This document shows positions 47,735 to 59,604 of a stretch of 64,000 bases of DNA, piece by piece; the stretch's first letter is position 1, and each line of letters opens with the position of its first letter. The DNA is taken from positions 74,613,373 through 74,677,372 of the forward strand of contig JAYGXS010000003.1 of assembly GCA_036362985.1 (NCBI GenBank), written 5' to 3'. Source of the stretch: Ligula intestinalis. Lineage: Eukaryota; Platyhelminthes; Cestoda; Diphyllobothriidea; Diphyllobothriidae. Position numbers and translations under genes: made by a program. The notes under the pieces are model-generated. The model searched no databases. It saw only the letters and a program-made list of their open reading frames with translations, and had not been told where the DNA came from.

Positions 47735-47985
47735 GCGGCTGTACAAGCCATCCTTACCGAAAATAGCATATTGAGCGGTGCTCAGCATGGCTTTCGTTTA
47801 AGACACCGTCGCCTCACGACGATTCCGTACTGTGTCGTGATGAATAGCGTCCCTCATCAGTAGATATCTTGTAGTACGCTCTGGAACGCCTTAGAAATGT
47901 CTGTACCTTCCATCGAGAATAAACTACTCTACGCAATTGGGGTCACCGACGGCTCGCTCTCTAACTTCAACCCGTAGACTACGTA
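47735..47985 (+). pseudogene. Decayed non-LTR reverse-transcriptase fragment
   Basis: Frame pieces give L-T-E-N-S-I-L-S-G-A-Q-H-G-F-R, the conserved 'L-x-E-N-x-L-L-S-x-x-Q-H-G-F' block of CR1/Jockey-like reverse transcriptases. After a frameshift comes P-S-I-E-N-K-L-L-Y-A-I-G-V-T-D-G-S-L-S-N, the motif found after the 'AFD' box. The catalytic Asp of that box is lost in the damaged stretch. The opposite-strand element at 61.0-63.7 kb has a related block, so this is another copy or a sister family. Confidence 0.55.
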
Positions 47986-49000
47986 CACATGACTGAATAC
48001 CCAAGGATGAACTCTGTGACCTCGGTGGGCTCCAAACGCGCAATACCAATGCGAAGATTTGATTACAGCTGCCGTTCCAAATACCTGTAGGATTGCTCAA
48101 ATCACACCATACTACCAAAATAACTTCGTCATGTCAGTATGCAGGCTTTTGGACGAGCTCTGCAAAAAAAGACAATCTGTAAGCAATGACTCCGCAAGTA
48201 ATATGGATTCTCCCATTCATTTTCGACACTAATGAATTCAAATACATTCTATAGTAGAGCTGCACTAAAATATTATTTCTTCTACTTACTTTCTAGTAAA
48301 TAATGGCTTCTTCAAAACTTATATTTGAAGAAAGCGTAGTTTTCGTTTTTATATGTTTTCCCTAACGAGATATTATAAAATCGCAAAAGTTCCCTTTATG
48401 GGCGTCGTAGCTGTCCATTTGTTAATCGTTTTCGTAACGTATACAACGTTATTCCTTCCTATGGCAAAAAAAAACTTTTCAAACCTATATGACTTCTTTA
48501 TACTAGCGCATAGAAATGTAAGATTTTCCTAAATGGACGGAAAAGAGCTTGTGGGTTGGAATCCTTTGATGCAACCATAATATCATGTCGGATTCAGGGT
48601 TATTCTGCAATTTAAAACGTTTTTTCTGAAACTGAAAAATGCCTTTTCTTTAAGTTTAAAGTTGGAAGCAGGTGTACTTATTTTTAAAATGAGTATAACA
48701 GAGCATATTTTTGTTGGTGTCTTCAATGACGAAAAAAAGGTGCATTAACATGCGTATCTAAAATCAGTGAGAAGAATTCATACTAAGTAAGCAGTTCATT
48801 TTTACAGTACAGTCCTTTCAGGCGAGCGAACAGAATTTAGTTTAAAAGCCGGCGGCCTGGCGTGACAAAAGTACCTGGGCGTTATGCTGCAAGTTACGAC
48901 AGTTCTTAAATACTTTTTGCTAATAGAAAACACACGTTGAAATTTTACTCAACATTTTATGTTTTATAGTCCAATACTGCGTAAAAAGTGTAGAGTTCTC
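47986..49000. other. No gene recognised
   Basis: AT-rich DNA with short frames. Confidence 0.5.
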
Positions 49001-49039
49001 TGAGATGCTTTCCAGACAAGTCGAATTAACAGCTGCTGT

Positions 49040-49345
49040 GGTGGATTCAACCGCTTTACCTGAAGGTCCGGTCGTGAAACAATGCAAGACTCTCTGTCGG
49101 GACGTCGTAGCCCACGCGTCGCATATTAAGTGGCTTTGGCCGACTGCTGAAGGGACAGATGCGCATTCGAGATTCGAACCAGCTCCCTCGCCTTACTACG
49201 GGCTGAGGCATGCATTTGGCACAGGTCGTGTATGGCACGCGTGGATGGACAATTTAGTTTGAACAGCCACTGCAACTGCCCCTTTCCCTCTTCCTCCTCC
49301 AATGGTTCTGCGCCTCGCCATTAAATAAAGGTAGATTAGGAGATA
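49040..49345 (-). repeat. Dispersed ACGCGTG-family repeat, minus copy
   Basis: In reverse complement it reads AATTGTCCATCCACGCGTGC then CATACACGACC, and later a B-box-like GCTGGTTCGAATCTCG. The plus-strand copies at 52565-52810 and 54750-54900 share the ACGCGTG block and the GC-rich lead-in. A second tRNA-related family is possible. Confidence 0.45.
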
Positions 49346-49364
49346 GAGAGAGCGAGAGAGAGAG

Positions 49365-49450
49365 CGTGTGTGATAGATGCTGCGCATGTCTGTCTCACTA
49401 TAAATTAAACATTTGCGCCCAAGTCACCGCTGCCGAATCGGACGTCACCG
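49365..49450 (+). repeat. Copy of the 28870/41450 dispersed repeat
   Basis: GTGTGATAGATGCTGCGCAT then GTCTGTCTCACTATAAATTA and GCGCCCAAGTCACCG, against GCAAGTCCACTATCACTTAA and ACCCGCAAGTCACCG at 41580-41620. Confidence 0.5.
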
Positions 49451-49536
49451 CCTGCAAATGTGGAGACGCCATGCGTGTCATTTGGTCGCCACAGCGTCCT
49501 TCACTTGGACTGATGACACAGGAACGCGATCGCAAC

Positions 49537-49715
49537 CGGTGAGTCAACGAGCCCGTGGCGCAGCACTTAGCGCGTTTGACTTCTAAACAGCAAGGTTATC
49601 GGCTCGAACCCCGAGGGTCGCTAGCTCTGGGGTTGGGTACAGCTGGCTGAAGACTGCTAATAAGCCGAAACTAGTCACTTCAGTCTCCCTTGCCTTTGTC
49701 GGTCATGTCATAGGA
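49537..49715 (+). mobile_element. tRNA-related SINE-like repeat, complete copy
   Basis: Head GAGCCCGTGGCGCAGCACTT then AGCGCGTTTGA has the A box, and GGCTCGAACCCCGAGG the B box. The body reads GGCTGAAGACTGCTAATAAG and the tail CAGTCTCCCTTGCCTTTGTC. Head and boxes here are the cleanest of the family in this window. Confidence 0.78.
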
Positions 49716-52564
49716 ACCCCATATTTCCGTCAGAATGGTTTTGCCTGTCAGAATCGGACTGCATTTTGCGTATTTTTACTAGAAGCCCCCAAACAACCAG
49801 GTTTCCGACCTAAAAAGACTATATTTACAGCATTCAACACCCCTGAGAGACTGTGTAGGCCATCTAGTCTGATATACATGAGTCTAGACATGGACCACGT
49901 CTGGCAGGCTTTGTCTACGCAGTGTTGCGGGGGCAACAGAGACAGGGGAGGAGGGCGGCGAGATCGATCAGCCTAAAAGCTGTTGGTCAGCCCCCAGAGC
50001 GCGCCTGCGGGATGCAGAAACCCAAGAACAGGCACGCGGACACATCCTGGCAACCGGCTCTATCGTACATGTCAGAACTTGCCATTGTCTCGGCCGTGGC
50101 GTCCTGGGCCATCAACGACCCCCCCCCCCTTCTCGCCCCGCTGACAGCTGATAGCAGTACAACGCGTGTGAGCTGAGCAGTCTATATCCTCTTTTAGGAT
50201 AGTACCGACCCCGACTGCTCAACTCTTGCGCCGCGGGACCTTCTGTTCACGGGGGGCGGTGCGGAGGTGCGCCGGCTTGACGGTGGAAAAAAATAGCGAC
50301 CAAAACAGGCGTTTATCACGTGTCCGGTCCCCCTGTTCACCTGGGGTGCACGTGCTCTGCCTGAAACATGTCTGATTCAAACCTCTGGACCGTGTCACGA
50401 GAAAGTCTGGCGCAGGCGGGCGCAGCACACCTGGCCGAAGGAGGGCGTGAATCCAAATGCGCTGGGGTGAGCAGCCACGCTCAAAACACAACCTGCCTGG
50501 CTGGTGCTGGGACGATCAGGGTATGGAGGTAAAAAAACAAATGGCTTCAGCCTTCTCCTCAGCATACGTCTGTAAAGTCTATACAAATGCGTCAACAGAG
50601 AGCCCTTTTCGGCCATTAACACGCCATACGCTACAAAGAAGCCAGGTGCAAGCACAGCCTAACTACAGACTACTGGAAATCGCTAAGTTCAACTGTCTGT
50701 TGCAGTCTGACTGGTTCTACCTGTTCGGTAAAAGACGCGAGAAAATCCCCGAACCAAGGACCGCTTAGCATCCCACAGAAGCAACTGACAATCCAGAACA
50801 GGTCTATTGACTCAGCCACTTAAGATGCCCTCCCTCTGTTAGGCCCATCACAAAGAGCCCGAGACACACGAAGCCCTCCGGTGATGAGACTAAAACGTGC
50901 TTTCGTGGGGAGAGTTGAAACGACCGGGCGAAAGGACAGTTTACGTCGTCACCGCCGCCAATCTCTCCCTCTCGCTCGTTCGTTTCTTCATCGAGGCACC
51001 AGGTGCGCATTTTGGCGCTAGCTGAGGACTTGATCCACTCTCGCGCACAATGATCTCCCCAGTTGACGAGGGCGCATTTGCATATAATGCAAATTCCGCA
51101 TACGCCCCCAGCTGGTTCGTGCACACCAGCGCGCTGCCGTCGCTGCGTCGGCTGGGAGCCAGAAAGGCGCTCCGCTCCGGTGTAGGATCTACTCACAGAC
51201 ACAGAGGGAGCGCGTGCGGGGGCCCACGCGCCAGCATGAAAGCGCTGCTCACGCACCGGCTACACGCACGCAGCACGCACTCGCGCGCGTCAGGCCCCCT
51301 CGCCAGATCGATACGCGCAGACAGGCGCGCACGTGCGTGCGTGCGTACTTGCCAGCGTCGGTTTGTGCTGCGTCGGTCCTCGAAGGAGGCTTCGCAGCGC
51401 GAGCACAAAAAGGCAGCGACCCCGGCGTCGGGCGGTGACGAGAAGGGCTCCTGCAAGTGGAGGGGGGGGGGGTTGGCCGCCGGTGGAGCTCTCTCAGTGT
51501 CACAAAGCTTGACCACGTCGACAGGTGGAGCTTATTGCAGGCTCCAACGCGTTGGCTCCGGTTGTTTTGGGAGGAAGAGCATGGTACTGCTGCTACTGCT
51601 GCTGTAAAATGCAATGCTACTTTCGACGGAGAATAAATTGTTCAGATGTGTGTGCGTGTTTAGTCTGATGTTCGGAAAAATTTTAGTGGAGGATTCGGTA
51701 GTCTTTGCGTTCTAGGTGCTTCCTCTCGAACATGCGATCATAATCCTCATTGCTTTCCCTGCCCCAACAACGTTCAGGAGCTTGTTTATTACATTTAACT
51801 ACAGTCCAATTATCAACCGGCAATAAGTGCACGCCTGCCGACTATAGGAAGTGTTTGCGTTTCAGTGTGTTCTGAATGGACTGCGAACTTTGCACGTCTA
51901 TCCTAACTACTTTTTGTTCGAGCTACAATACTTGACTGAGGGCGCGCACAGATGGGGAGACGTGATAAGTTGACCGAGGTAAGTAGCTCGACTGGAGACC
52001 TTAAACAGGTCTTTTGGGTTGTTTGATCGTATTATAGAGCAACCGAAAGTTTCCAGTAAATGGAATTGGGTAAAAACGAGCCGACAGTGAAAAAACTCCT
52101 TAGGCATTGTTCGGAAATTCTAGGGGTTTGAATGCCATTTGAGAGCTTTTAAGGAGAAAAACTGTCGCCCGTGAAGAGGTTTCATCAACAGCTACGAAAA
52201 TATGATGAATATGTGTGAAGCTCGCTTCAACTACGACAGACCAGCCATGTCGCGGTACACTTAAGGGGCTTCAAAACAGGCTAGTCACCGTGTCAGAATT
52301 GCTTACCCAGCGATCTTAATGTGTGATATACAGGGAAACAACACCAGTGCTACATGAGTCCTTCATCTTACAAGAGAACCGAACTCAGTTCATCACCGCT
52401 ATACACAGCAGTCCACCTTTGTATACGCAAACGAGATAGGCACATCACTGTAGGAGTCGATGCCCACAAACCGGATTATCCGACAACTCGGCCGTCGTAA
52501 AAAAGTTTGGTCACCAGGTAGGGTTCCCAGGGTATGTTCGACCCAAGACGGCAACTTGCGGCGC
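49716..52564. other. No gene recognised; GC/CpG-rich block at 50900-51540
   Basis: The block at 51200-51360 is dense in CpG and GCGC/CACG steps. It yields long overlapping frames on both strands (for example 51050-51607 plus, 51614-51249 minus) of low-complexity composition rich in Arg, Ala and Ser. I do not accept these as genes. A CTG-rich run lies at 51584-51604. Confidence 0.5.
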
Positions 52565-52810
52565 GTGCGTTAGTTTCCAGGTGGGCGCTCTCTTCCTCTT
52601 CCCTCCCCCACCTTGCTCTAAAAAGCAAGGCAGCCGGAGCAGGCGCGCGGGAGCAGTGACGAGCAAAACCAAACAGTCTATCTACGCGTGTCATAAACGA
52701 CTCCTATCCAATTACAGGCACACACAACGTGGTCCGCACACCACAGACCGGCGGCTCGAATCCCATCTGGACGGGAATGTCATGTTATCTAAACCCTCCA
52801 TAAGGGAGTC
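52565..52810 (+). repeat. Dispersed ACGCGTG-family repeat, plus copy
   Basis: Lead-in GCGCTCTCTTCCTCTTCCCT, then AAGCAAGGCAGCCGGAGCAG, then AAACAGTCTATCTACGCGTG then TCATAAACGAC, and a B-box-like GGCTCGAATCCCATC at 52753. Same order as 54750-54900. Confidence 0.5.
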
Positions 52811-53322
52811 GACTTCAACGTCTGACCAACTGCATCACCCTTGGCGTGAGTGCCAAAAGAGACAAGCCTCCAAGTCATTCCTCGTACAACATGTAAATAA
52901 GCTCCCTCCCCCTCTCCATCCCGCGCGCACGCCCGCCTAGACGCTAGGCTGTGTGTGAGTGTGCCCAGGCCTCGTGCCGGCATGCGCCAGTGCACACTCG
53001 GTTTTCACACTCAGCCGAGTCTCTCACTGCCAGACTGTCTTTCTTGGGCCGTTGGCATCCTCTCCGTTTTCTGTTCAGCCAATTTTTCGCTTCGGGTAGT
53101 AGTCAGCGGTCTTTGTAGACCTCCGGCCTCCGTCCCCCTCCTCCTCCTCCATTTATAAAGAAGCACACACGCATGCAGCGCAGAGCGACTTGGCTCAAAT
53201 GCAAGTGCGCAAATTGCATTGACAAGTCGTAGTCACTGTTTTTTACAGGCGGGAACGCATGGAAACGTAGTCGTGCCCGCAAGGTGGGAGCCCTGCGCTA
53301 CTACACCACTGTTGTTGAGACC

Positions 53323-53341
53323 GCTGCTGCTGCTGCTGCTG
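53323..53341 (+). repeat. (CTG)n microsatellite
   Basis: Six CTG units. Confidence 0.9.
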
Positions 53342-53623
53342 TTTAATCCAGAAGGGGCTTTTGTACGCCAGGAGAGTACGCGGAAGTCACATGCACGTTA
53401 ATGGAGCTGCCTTAGTTGGGCGACTGGATACGTCTGGCACTGCGATGTGAATGAATGGGTTCAAATGCAGTTGGGCAGTTAGGTCTAATTTACGGGCCAG
53501 TTAGTCATGCAACACACTCCAGGAGAGTCTACAATGACTACATATGATGCTACTGTTTGGCACCCGAAGGGGCTGTGGTGTTGCTGGCGGTGGAGGAGTA
53601 GTAGTGGTAGTGGTAGGAGATGG

Positions 53624-53650
53624 AAGAGGAGGAGGAGGAGGAGGAGGAGG
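53624..53650 (+). repeat. (GGA)n microsatellite
   Basis: Eight or nine GGA units. Confidence 0.9.
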
Positions 53651-54735
53651 TGAGGGGCAGAACTGATGCATGCCACCATCTCAAGCCCCATGTTTTGCAG
53701 TGCCATAGCCGCGGAATATGCGTGGGTCTGTCATGCAACTGGACGACCATAGGAAGGCGAGATTTTTTGTGTGACCCAGGCCATACATCATCTGTCAGTT
53801 CTGCCTGGTCTGTTTCAAGCTTTTAGGCAGAGGTAACCGCCTCAACGACTATTAGGCATCGCCAAAAATGCAAATGAACCACCATGCTCGGTCATGGTTG
53901 CAAACCACTATTTGCTGATATCGGGAGTCTGTGTCCAACGGCCGCCATTTCTCGAAGGAAGGCGGATAGGTAGGAGTAGTCTATAAAGATCGCCGTAATT
54001 TTGCATAGCCCCGTAAATCTGCTGTACGGGATTGTTGGTAAAATGAAAGATGTTCCTTTCGCCTGTCAAGATGGCAATTCCATTTAACCACATATTTCAA
54101 TAGGACCCAGACGTTGGAATAAATGCCCAGCTGCTTTATTATTTTTCCGTTGTGTTTGACAATCTTTATATCTGGTATGTAGATAGTATCATATAATTTT
54201 ATTTTCTGCAGTTTCAAAGACTGCTGTCTGGTAGAATATTTTCATCTGCTATCGCTACAGGCAAAGTACCTATTTTATACAAACTAGAAGGCAGGCATCC
54301 CAAAAAATGTACTTGCAAGGAAAGGCATCTCTTGGAAAAATGAGTAAGTTTATTCAGTAAATTTTTGGATATTTGGATCCCCAGGTCATCGTCAGACTTG
54401 AGAGAAATGTACAAAAAACTGTTCCTTGAAAGTTAATATTTTCAGCATATCTATCGTTCGCGCATTTTGTTTTACGTGACAGTATGCTGATACTTATAAA
54501 CTATCTCTACCGGCAGCTACTCTAATCCGACATGTTGTGCGAATAAAAGCGTTTAGCGCCGACAGCATTGAAGCCCATTTGAGGAGCCTAGCCAGCCAGC
54601 CCACCCGCGTAGATAAAAACAGGCTGGTACATACATCAGTCAAATTACAGGTCAATCACCGCCAGTGGAATGATCCTATGTGTGCCCCACAGGGTGAGCG
54701 TAACACAGTAAACGTATGTGTAAATTAGTTTGTAG

Positions 54736-54960
54736 GAAGTCAAAATTTCGCAACAGTTAGTGCACTCTCTTCTTCTCTCTGCCCTCACCCGCCTTGTTCC
54801 GAAAGCAAGCAAGTTGGAATAGGGGCGGGGAGACGGAGGGGGAGTTTGGCGACGACTAAAATTAAACGGTCTGTCTACGCGTACCACGCATGACCCGTTC
54901 CCATTCACGTGTATCGAGTACAGTGAGGACAGTTTGGGTCTCACATGATTGAGCACGGCA
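54736..54960 (+). repeat. Dispersed ACGCGTG-family repeat, plus copy
   Basis: CACTCTCTTCTTCTCTCTGC, then GAAAGCAAGCAAGTTGGAAT, then AAACGGTCTGTCTACGCGTA then CCACGCATGACCC. Partner of 52565-52810. Confidence 0.5.
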
Positions 54961-57900
54961 GTTAGTTCTCAATCTGAACTGTCGTATTTGTGGGCATTAA
55001 TATGCACCCTGGGGGATGGCAATCTCACCAAGGCGGAGTGATCGGGTACCACTACACCGACACACATGTCAAGTTTTATACTAGGGCACTTTACGCAGCG
55101 CCAAGCTATTATGGCCTGGTTGGCAGGTTGCTCTAAGCTTGCCATACGCCAACGCGTTTAGTGGTAAGTTGAAAGTGGCTATCCGGAACCCGTCCCGAGC
55201 CCAACGCGTATGCAGACCCTCGTAAGTCTTCCATAACTGATAGCCGGGCTCTAAAGGAACCAATGGAGCCTGAGATACTCCAATCCGAGGAACCAACTGT
55301 TTCGCTTCCTAAACCAAATAGTAGGCCTAGGTGAGCGGGGGTTGTCAATTTCATCACTAAGGGTGTCGTAGACAATTCTCATCTCAGCAGCAGATTCTGA
55401 AATCATCATAATTGACAGAAAAAGCCTCAAGCCCCAGCAGTTTGAGAGAAACCAGGAATCATGTATGAAGGCAAACCCAGGACAAGGGTAGCTGCCTTTT
55501 AGTTTGACCGAGGGGATAGATCAAGTCGGCAAAGGGGATTTCGAGTGCTGTTATAGAAAAAAATATCCCAAATAGCCATCACTTAGTCCCTGGATCCAAC
55601 TTCGCTGCTGAATCAAGATTTGTCCGCACTGTGCATCCTAGGCAGGTGATGCGATAACAGTTATTCGCAACCACTCCCACCCTCCCTTCAACACTACGAG
55701 AGGGCTTTAGGTCAGGACAGAGTTGCACGCCATATGGGGGAAACGCACTGAGCACTGGGAAACTGTGGACAGGCATCACATGGCGATTCCTCCTCCTCCT
55801 CCCCCGTCCCCTTCAACGCTCACATAAAAAGGCCATCAAACATGTTTGTATGCGCGCGCGCGCACGACAGCGCATCCGAAGTTAGGCTACTGTTGGAGGC
55901 GAGGGGAAGGGAATGGTACGGAGCTGGTGTCTGCGCAATATTACGCAGGACAGGAAACTGTATTACGTGGCCGGTGTATATGCAGTGTGTGTTCAACCAG
56001 AGGCACCACTTAACGCGTGCAAACACGCTGACCTACCACAAGCCCCGGGGGGGGGGGGGGGGGGGACAAAAAAAACCCTAGGTGTGTGTTTTTGCAAAAT
56101 CCGTGGCGCGCACGTGCGCACGGGTGATGCCAAAAGTGGCGAGGGAATTCTCATCACACGAATCATGTCCTGGCCAAAAAAGGGGTAGCCACGCATACCC
56201 GCGCAACATAGCGTGTGTGTGTGCTTGATTCGGGGAGGGAGCCTGTGCAGTCGTTGAAAAGTACAGTACCCTTGTTGATGTAAGAGAAATTTCGGCGGAG
56301 CGTTCACATGGCGGCTTTACGCCGTAGGAGAGCCAGAGGAAGCAACAGACTAATCATCCAGTTTGTTTTAAAATTTCCTTGTCTACTTGCCTTACCTGAT
56401 ATTCAATATCCCATGGTTGTGGATCGACCCAGCACCAACCTCATCACACAGGGGAATAATATGTTCACATACAGAATATAATCAGCCAATTTAAGTTTTT
56501 ATATGCTAGGGTTACCACTGTTCACGCCCAGGCAACTACATTCGACCTGATTGTGCAATTATGCCAAAATGAAATATTGCGATGACCGTCAATCAAAATA
56601 AGATCAACTATCCATGTGTAAAAACGCCCGTAATGATTGCCTTATAATGCATCGACTGAATAAAAATCGGTTAGCCGAAGGCTAACAGAGACAGTGCAAA
56701 GCCAAATTTTTTTGTGTTTCTTCAAAGTGAGGAAGAGAAGAGATGGGTGAATTGAAAAGATGAATAAATGGAATTAAAATGAACTAGCTGAAAATAAAAA
56801 TGCCAATCTAACCAAAAAGAAAAAAAGACGAAATTAAGAAATTAAAGGAGAGGAAGAGATGAACTAAAAATTCCCAAACAAAAACTTGCTTTGAGAAAGC
56901 AGAGGATATAAACAAACCAAAAGATACCACAAAAAGATGAAAAATAAAAATAGAAATCATTATGACGCGTTAGGCAGGCCACTCCCTATGGGTGGATTTT
57001 AGATCTCTAAAAAGTTAAGGACTTCCCTAGGATGTATGCTTTCTAGCCAACTTAATACTGCAGACATCAACGTAGTCTGAGAACGGGCGTGACCTTCTTT
57101 TTCTTTAGTGTCTTATGAACTGCCTAAGGAAAGCGTGGCCAGCTGTGCTGATTTGGAAATGTTGTAACAAATGCCACAAGCCATATTTAAGGATTGCTGC
57201 ATATTTGCGAATTAAACCCCAATCGAGTAAAACACGAGGAGCTTACACAGGCTTTTAGAGGTATCGTGTATTTTTTCCTGATGAAAATCCTTCAGATCAT
57301 TGATTAATAAATCTGCTGGTAGACATATCCTTGTGCATTAAATTGTGACTTATTATTAATTGGCATCTTCAACAATGCCTTGGGATGCCTAAGCTTTACA
57401 TGTTGTTTCTTATAAATGGGCAGCTTTTTAAAAGGGGCACATAGGGACTGACTAGCGGGTCAGATCAGCAAAAACAGGTAAGCTAATTCAAAAGAGTCTG
57501 TGAAACCCTCCTAGTGCATTTCAAATATATTCTAATGTCGGGTTGGCTAGAACAGATGAGACCAAACGCTGTCCGTGCGGACGACGGTAATTGCCCCACT
57601 GGCAGTCTGATTGGCAGAAAAACATGCAAAAATATAGGGATAGCAGGGTAAAGCCGGTGGAGATTAATTTAAAGCTTGTGAAAGTTAATCAAACCTAATG
57701 AGATACAAATAATGGAATGTGTACAAAGGTGCATGCTCTAGGCTAGCAGATTAAGATTACGGATCAAAATTTTGTGTAGCCCATCCGAATTTATTTTTGA
57801 ATCATCAGTAATAGCCCACTGCCCACAGTGGGCGTGACAGTGGCGCGAGTCCTCGTGTACATGGTGTTAGCACACATATGTATATGTCTAATTATAAAGA

Positions 57901-58251
57901 TGTATTTTGGATGTATGAAGGCGGGCGCAAGTGCTTTAATTCAACAAGGTGCAAAGCCATTCATGCGGGTCCCACACTCGCGGGAAGAAGGTAGTAAAAA
58001 ACTCAGACTCCGTTCAAGAGGGACGGGATGAACTTACTGGCCAGATTAGTATGCGATTGGGGCGAGCCTTTCGTACCAATGCGAAGCATTGGAGGAGAAA
58101 ACAAAATTTGGTAAAATACAGCCAGCAAATAAAAGGCAAAATCACGCAGACTCAGTAAATACGCATGAGCACGCGAGCCAGTAAAGTACGTAAGTAGAGG
58201 TTATGGATGTAACCAAGGCCCGTGAGTATTCAGAAGATCGTGCAGACTTAC
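54961..58251. other. No gene recognised; probable downstream intron of the receptor gene
   Basis: Includes a (GC)n run at 55852-55863, a 19-G homopolymer at 56047-56065 and an A-rich block at 56740-56970. The next receptor exon, which should be cysteine-rich, was sought on the minus strand and not found. If the receptor model is right this is intron, at least next to 58251. Confidence 0.4.
56047..56065 (+). repeat. Poly-G run (19 G)
   Basis: An uninterrupted G homopolymer preceded by CCCC. It is prone to sequencing error and could form a quadruplex. Confidence 0.85.
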
Positions 58252-58407
58252 CAAAATCACAGCCAAGCTGGGAGATAAGGTCTGACTCAGGTACCCTGAG
58301 TACTCGCTGTCGCGTCGGATTAGGAAAGAGAGCCTTAAAGTCCACTCGAAAGGCCATGTAGCAGAGTTGGGGGTTGTCCCACAAAGCGACATTGTGGTTT
58401 TGGATTA
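58252..58407 (-). CDS. ErbB/EGF receptor, L1-domain exon C
   Basis: A 156-base exon that completes the first receptor L domain. The acceptor is TTTTTTGATTTAG before 58407 and the donor GTAAGT after 58252. The joining phase matches the previous exon: G plus TA gives a Val codon, followed by I-Q-N-H-N-V-A-L-W-D-N-P-Q-L-C. This corresponds to the EGFR L1 stretch with N-N-P-A-L-C, where the Cys is conserved, and an aromatic/acidic V-D-F-K-A-L-F replaces the usual I-x-W-x-x-I. It ends L-G-C-D-F, where the furin-like cysteine-rich region should begin, leaving one base for the next exon. The preceding intron (58408-59604) is 1197 bases. Exon limits are predicted, not proven by cDNA. Confidence 0.8.
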
Positions 58408-59604
58408 CTAAATCAAAAAAAGAAGTATCTCAGAAGGCTACCTCGAACGGCATATAGAATGTTAAAACTGCTGCATATCCTGGAAATAAATAGAAAATGG
58501 GAGAAATTTCAGTAGTTTGTGTGGGTTAATCACCATGGAGAAAGCGTAGTATTATTGGCTATGAGACCTTCTTTCAGAAGTTAGCAGGCAAACTGACGAG
58601 AGCATGCCTACCTCAAACGCCTTATTATAGTTCCGCTATCCCTATCGTTAGCATTAAAGACACTTCCATGAATGAGGTTTCATCATCCGACTAGACGGTG
58701 AGAAAATAAAGAAAGGCTTTTTATGGACAGCATAAAAATCACTGGAATTGACTGAAGAGGAGCAGAGCAATTACATGTGTAATTTTTTTTTCAAATTGGA
58801 GGTGAAATCTACTTCAATCAAATGATGCTTATTGTCTTCTTTGGCCTGGTAACGATGATTAATCCGCTATTCTCTACAGCTACGATCAATTGCGTGATTT
58901 CATGACCTAAATTGCGTGCAAAGCAGGCTCGCCCTAATTTTTTCCTACTACATAAACCTTCTATGCACAAAACTCATATTTTCTTAACTATTTAAATATT
59001 ACAGACTAAGAATACTTTTTATATTATAGGTACAAAACTCCCACCAAAATCTAACAAGCAAGCATCCTAAAATCTTAAATGGATATATATTTGACCGAAT
59101 ATAACAGTTTGAATGAAACAAGACAAGTCAAATATCCCTACTCTAATAAGACCATGGGAAAAGGTAAATTTCGGAGCATTTTTAAATAATGGGATTGCTA
59201 TCAAAGTAGGTAGCTGTAACTTGCCCTGGATATGTGACTAACTAGTAAATCGACTTTGCTATGAGAAAAAAGACCTAAAAACTCAAATACTGGTCATCAT
59301 GCGACTGTGTGCATAGACTCTGGATTGAGCCCACTGACAGAGAACGATCCGCAATAATACCCTGGATAGAAACATTTAAGTTCTGAAGCCTTCATGTTTT
59401 ACAAAACGTTTTCTTATAAAACCAGAGTCTCAAAATGTCTATATTACTCAAAATATCAAAAAATGACTAAAAAACGAAGTGATGAGCAAAGAAAATGGCC
59501 AGGGTTAGATATTTCGCAGACTAAGTATCACTTGGATACGTTATAACTAGTGGTGCATGAAAGAAACCATAAGGTTATGAATTCAAAGAATAAATTGGGC
59601 TCAC

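Larger units (their letters stand above)
52811..54735. other. No gene recognised; simple repeats
   Basis: Contains (CTG)n at 53323-53341 and (GGA)n at 53624-53650. Minus-strand frames at 54093-53908 and 54414-53981 are open, but I recognise no domain in them. Confidence 0.45.

Noticed and set aside
51050..51607. 185-codon plus frame and 150-codon minus frame nearby
   Set aside because: High-GC, CpG-dense DNA produces open frames on several strands at once; protein is low-complexity Arg/Ala/Ser.
53908..54414. Overlapping minus-strand frames near 54 kb considered as receptor L2-domain exons
   Set aside because: No L-domain landmarks (I-x-G, N-L, C) in the right order.
55380..55445. Minus-strand N-C-W-G motif as a furin-like receptor exon
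   Set aside because: Following residues lack the expected cysteines and no phase-compatible acceptor is evident.
57770..57860. Cysteine-containing minus-strand piece (H-C-H-A-H-C-G-Q-W) as the next receptor exon
   Set aside because: The only nearby AG acceptor does not keep the required phase, and the cysteine spacing does not match the furin-like domain.
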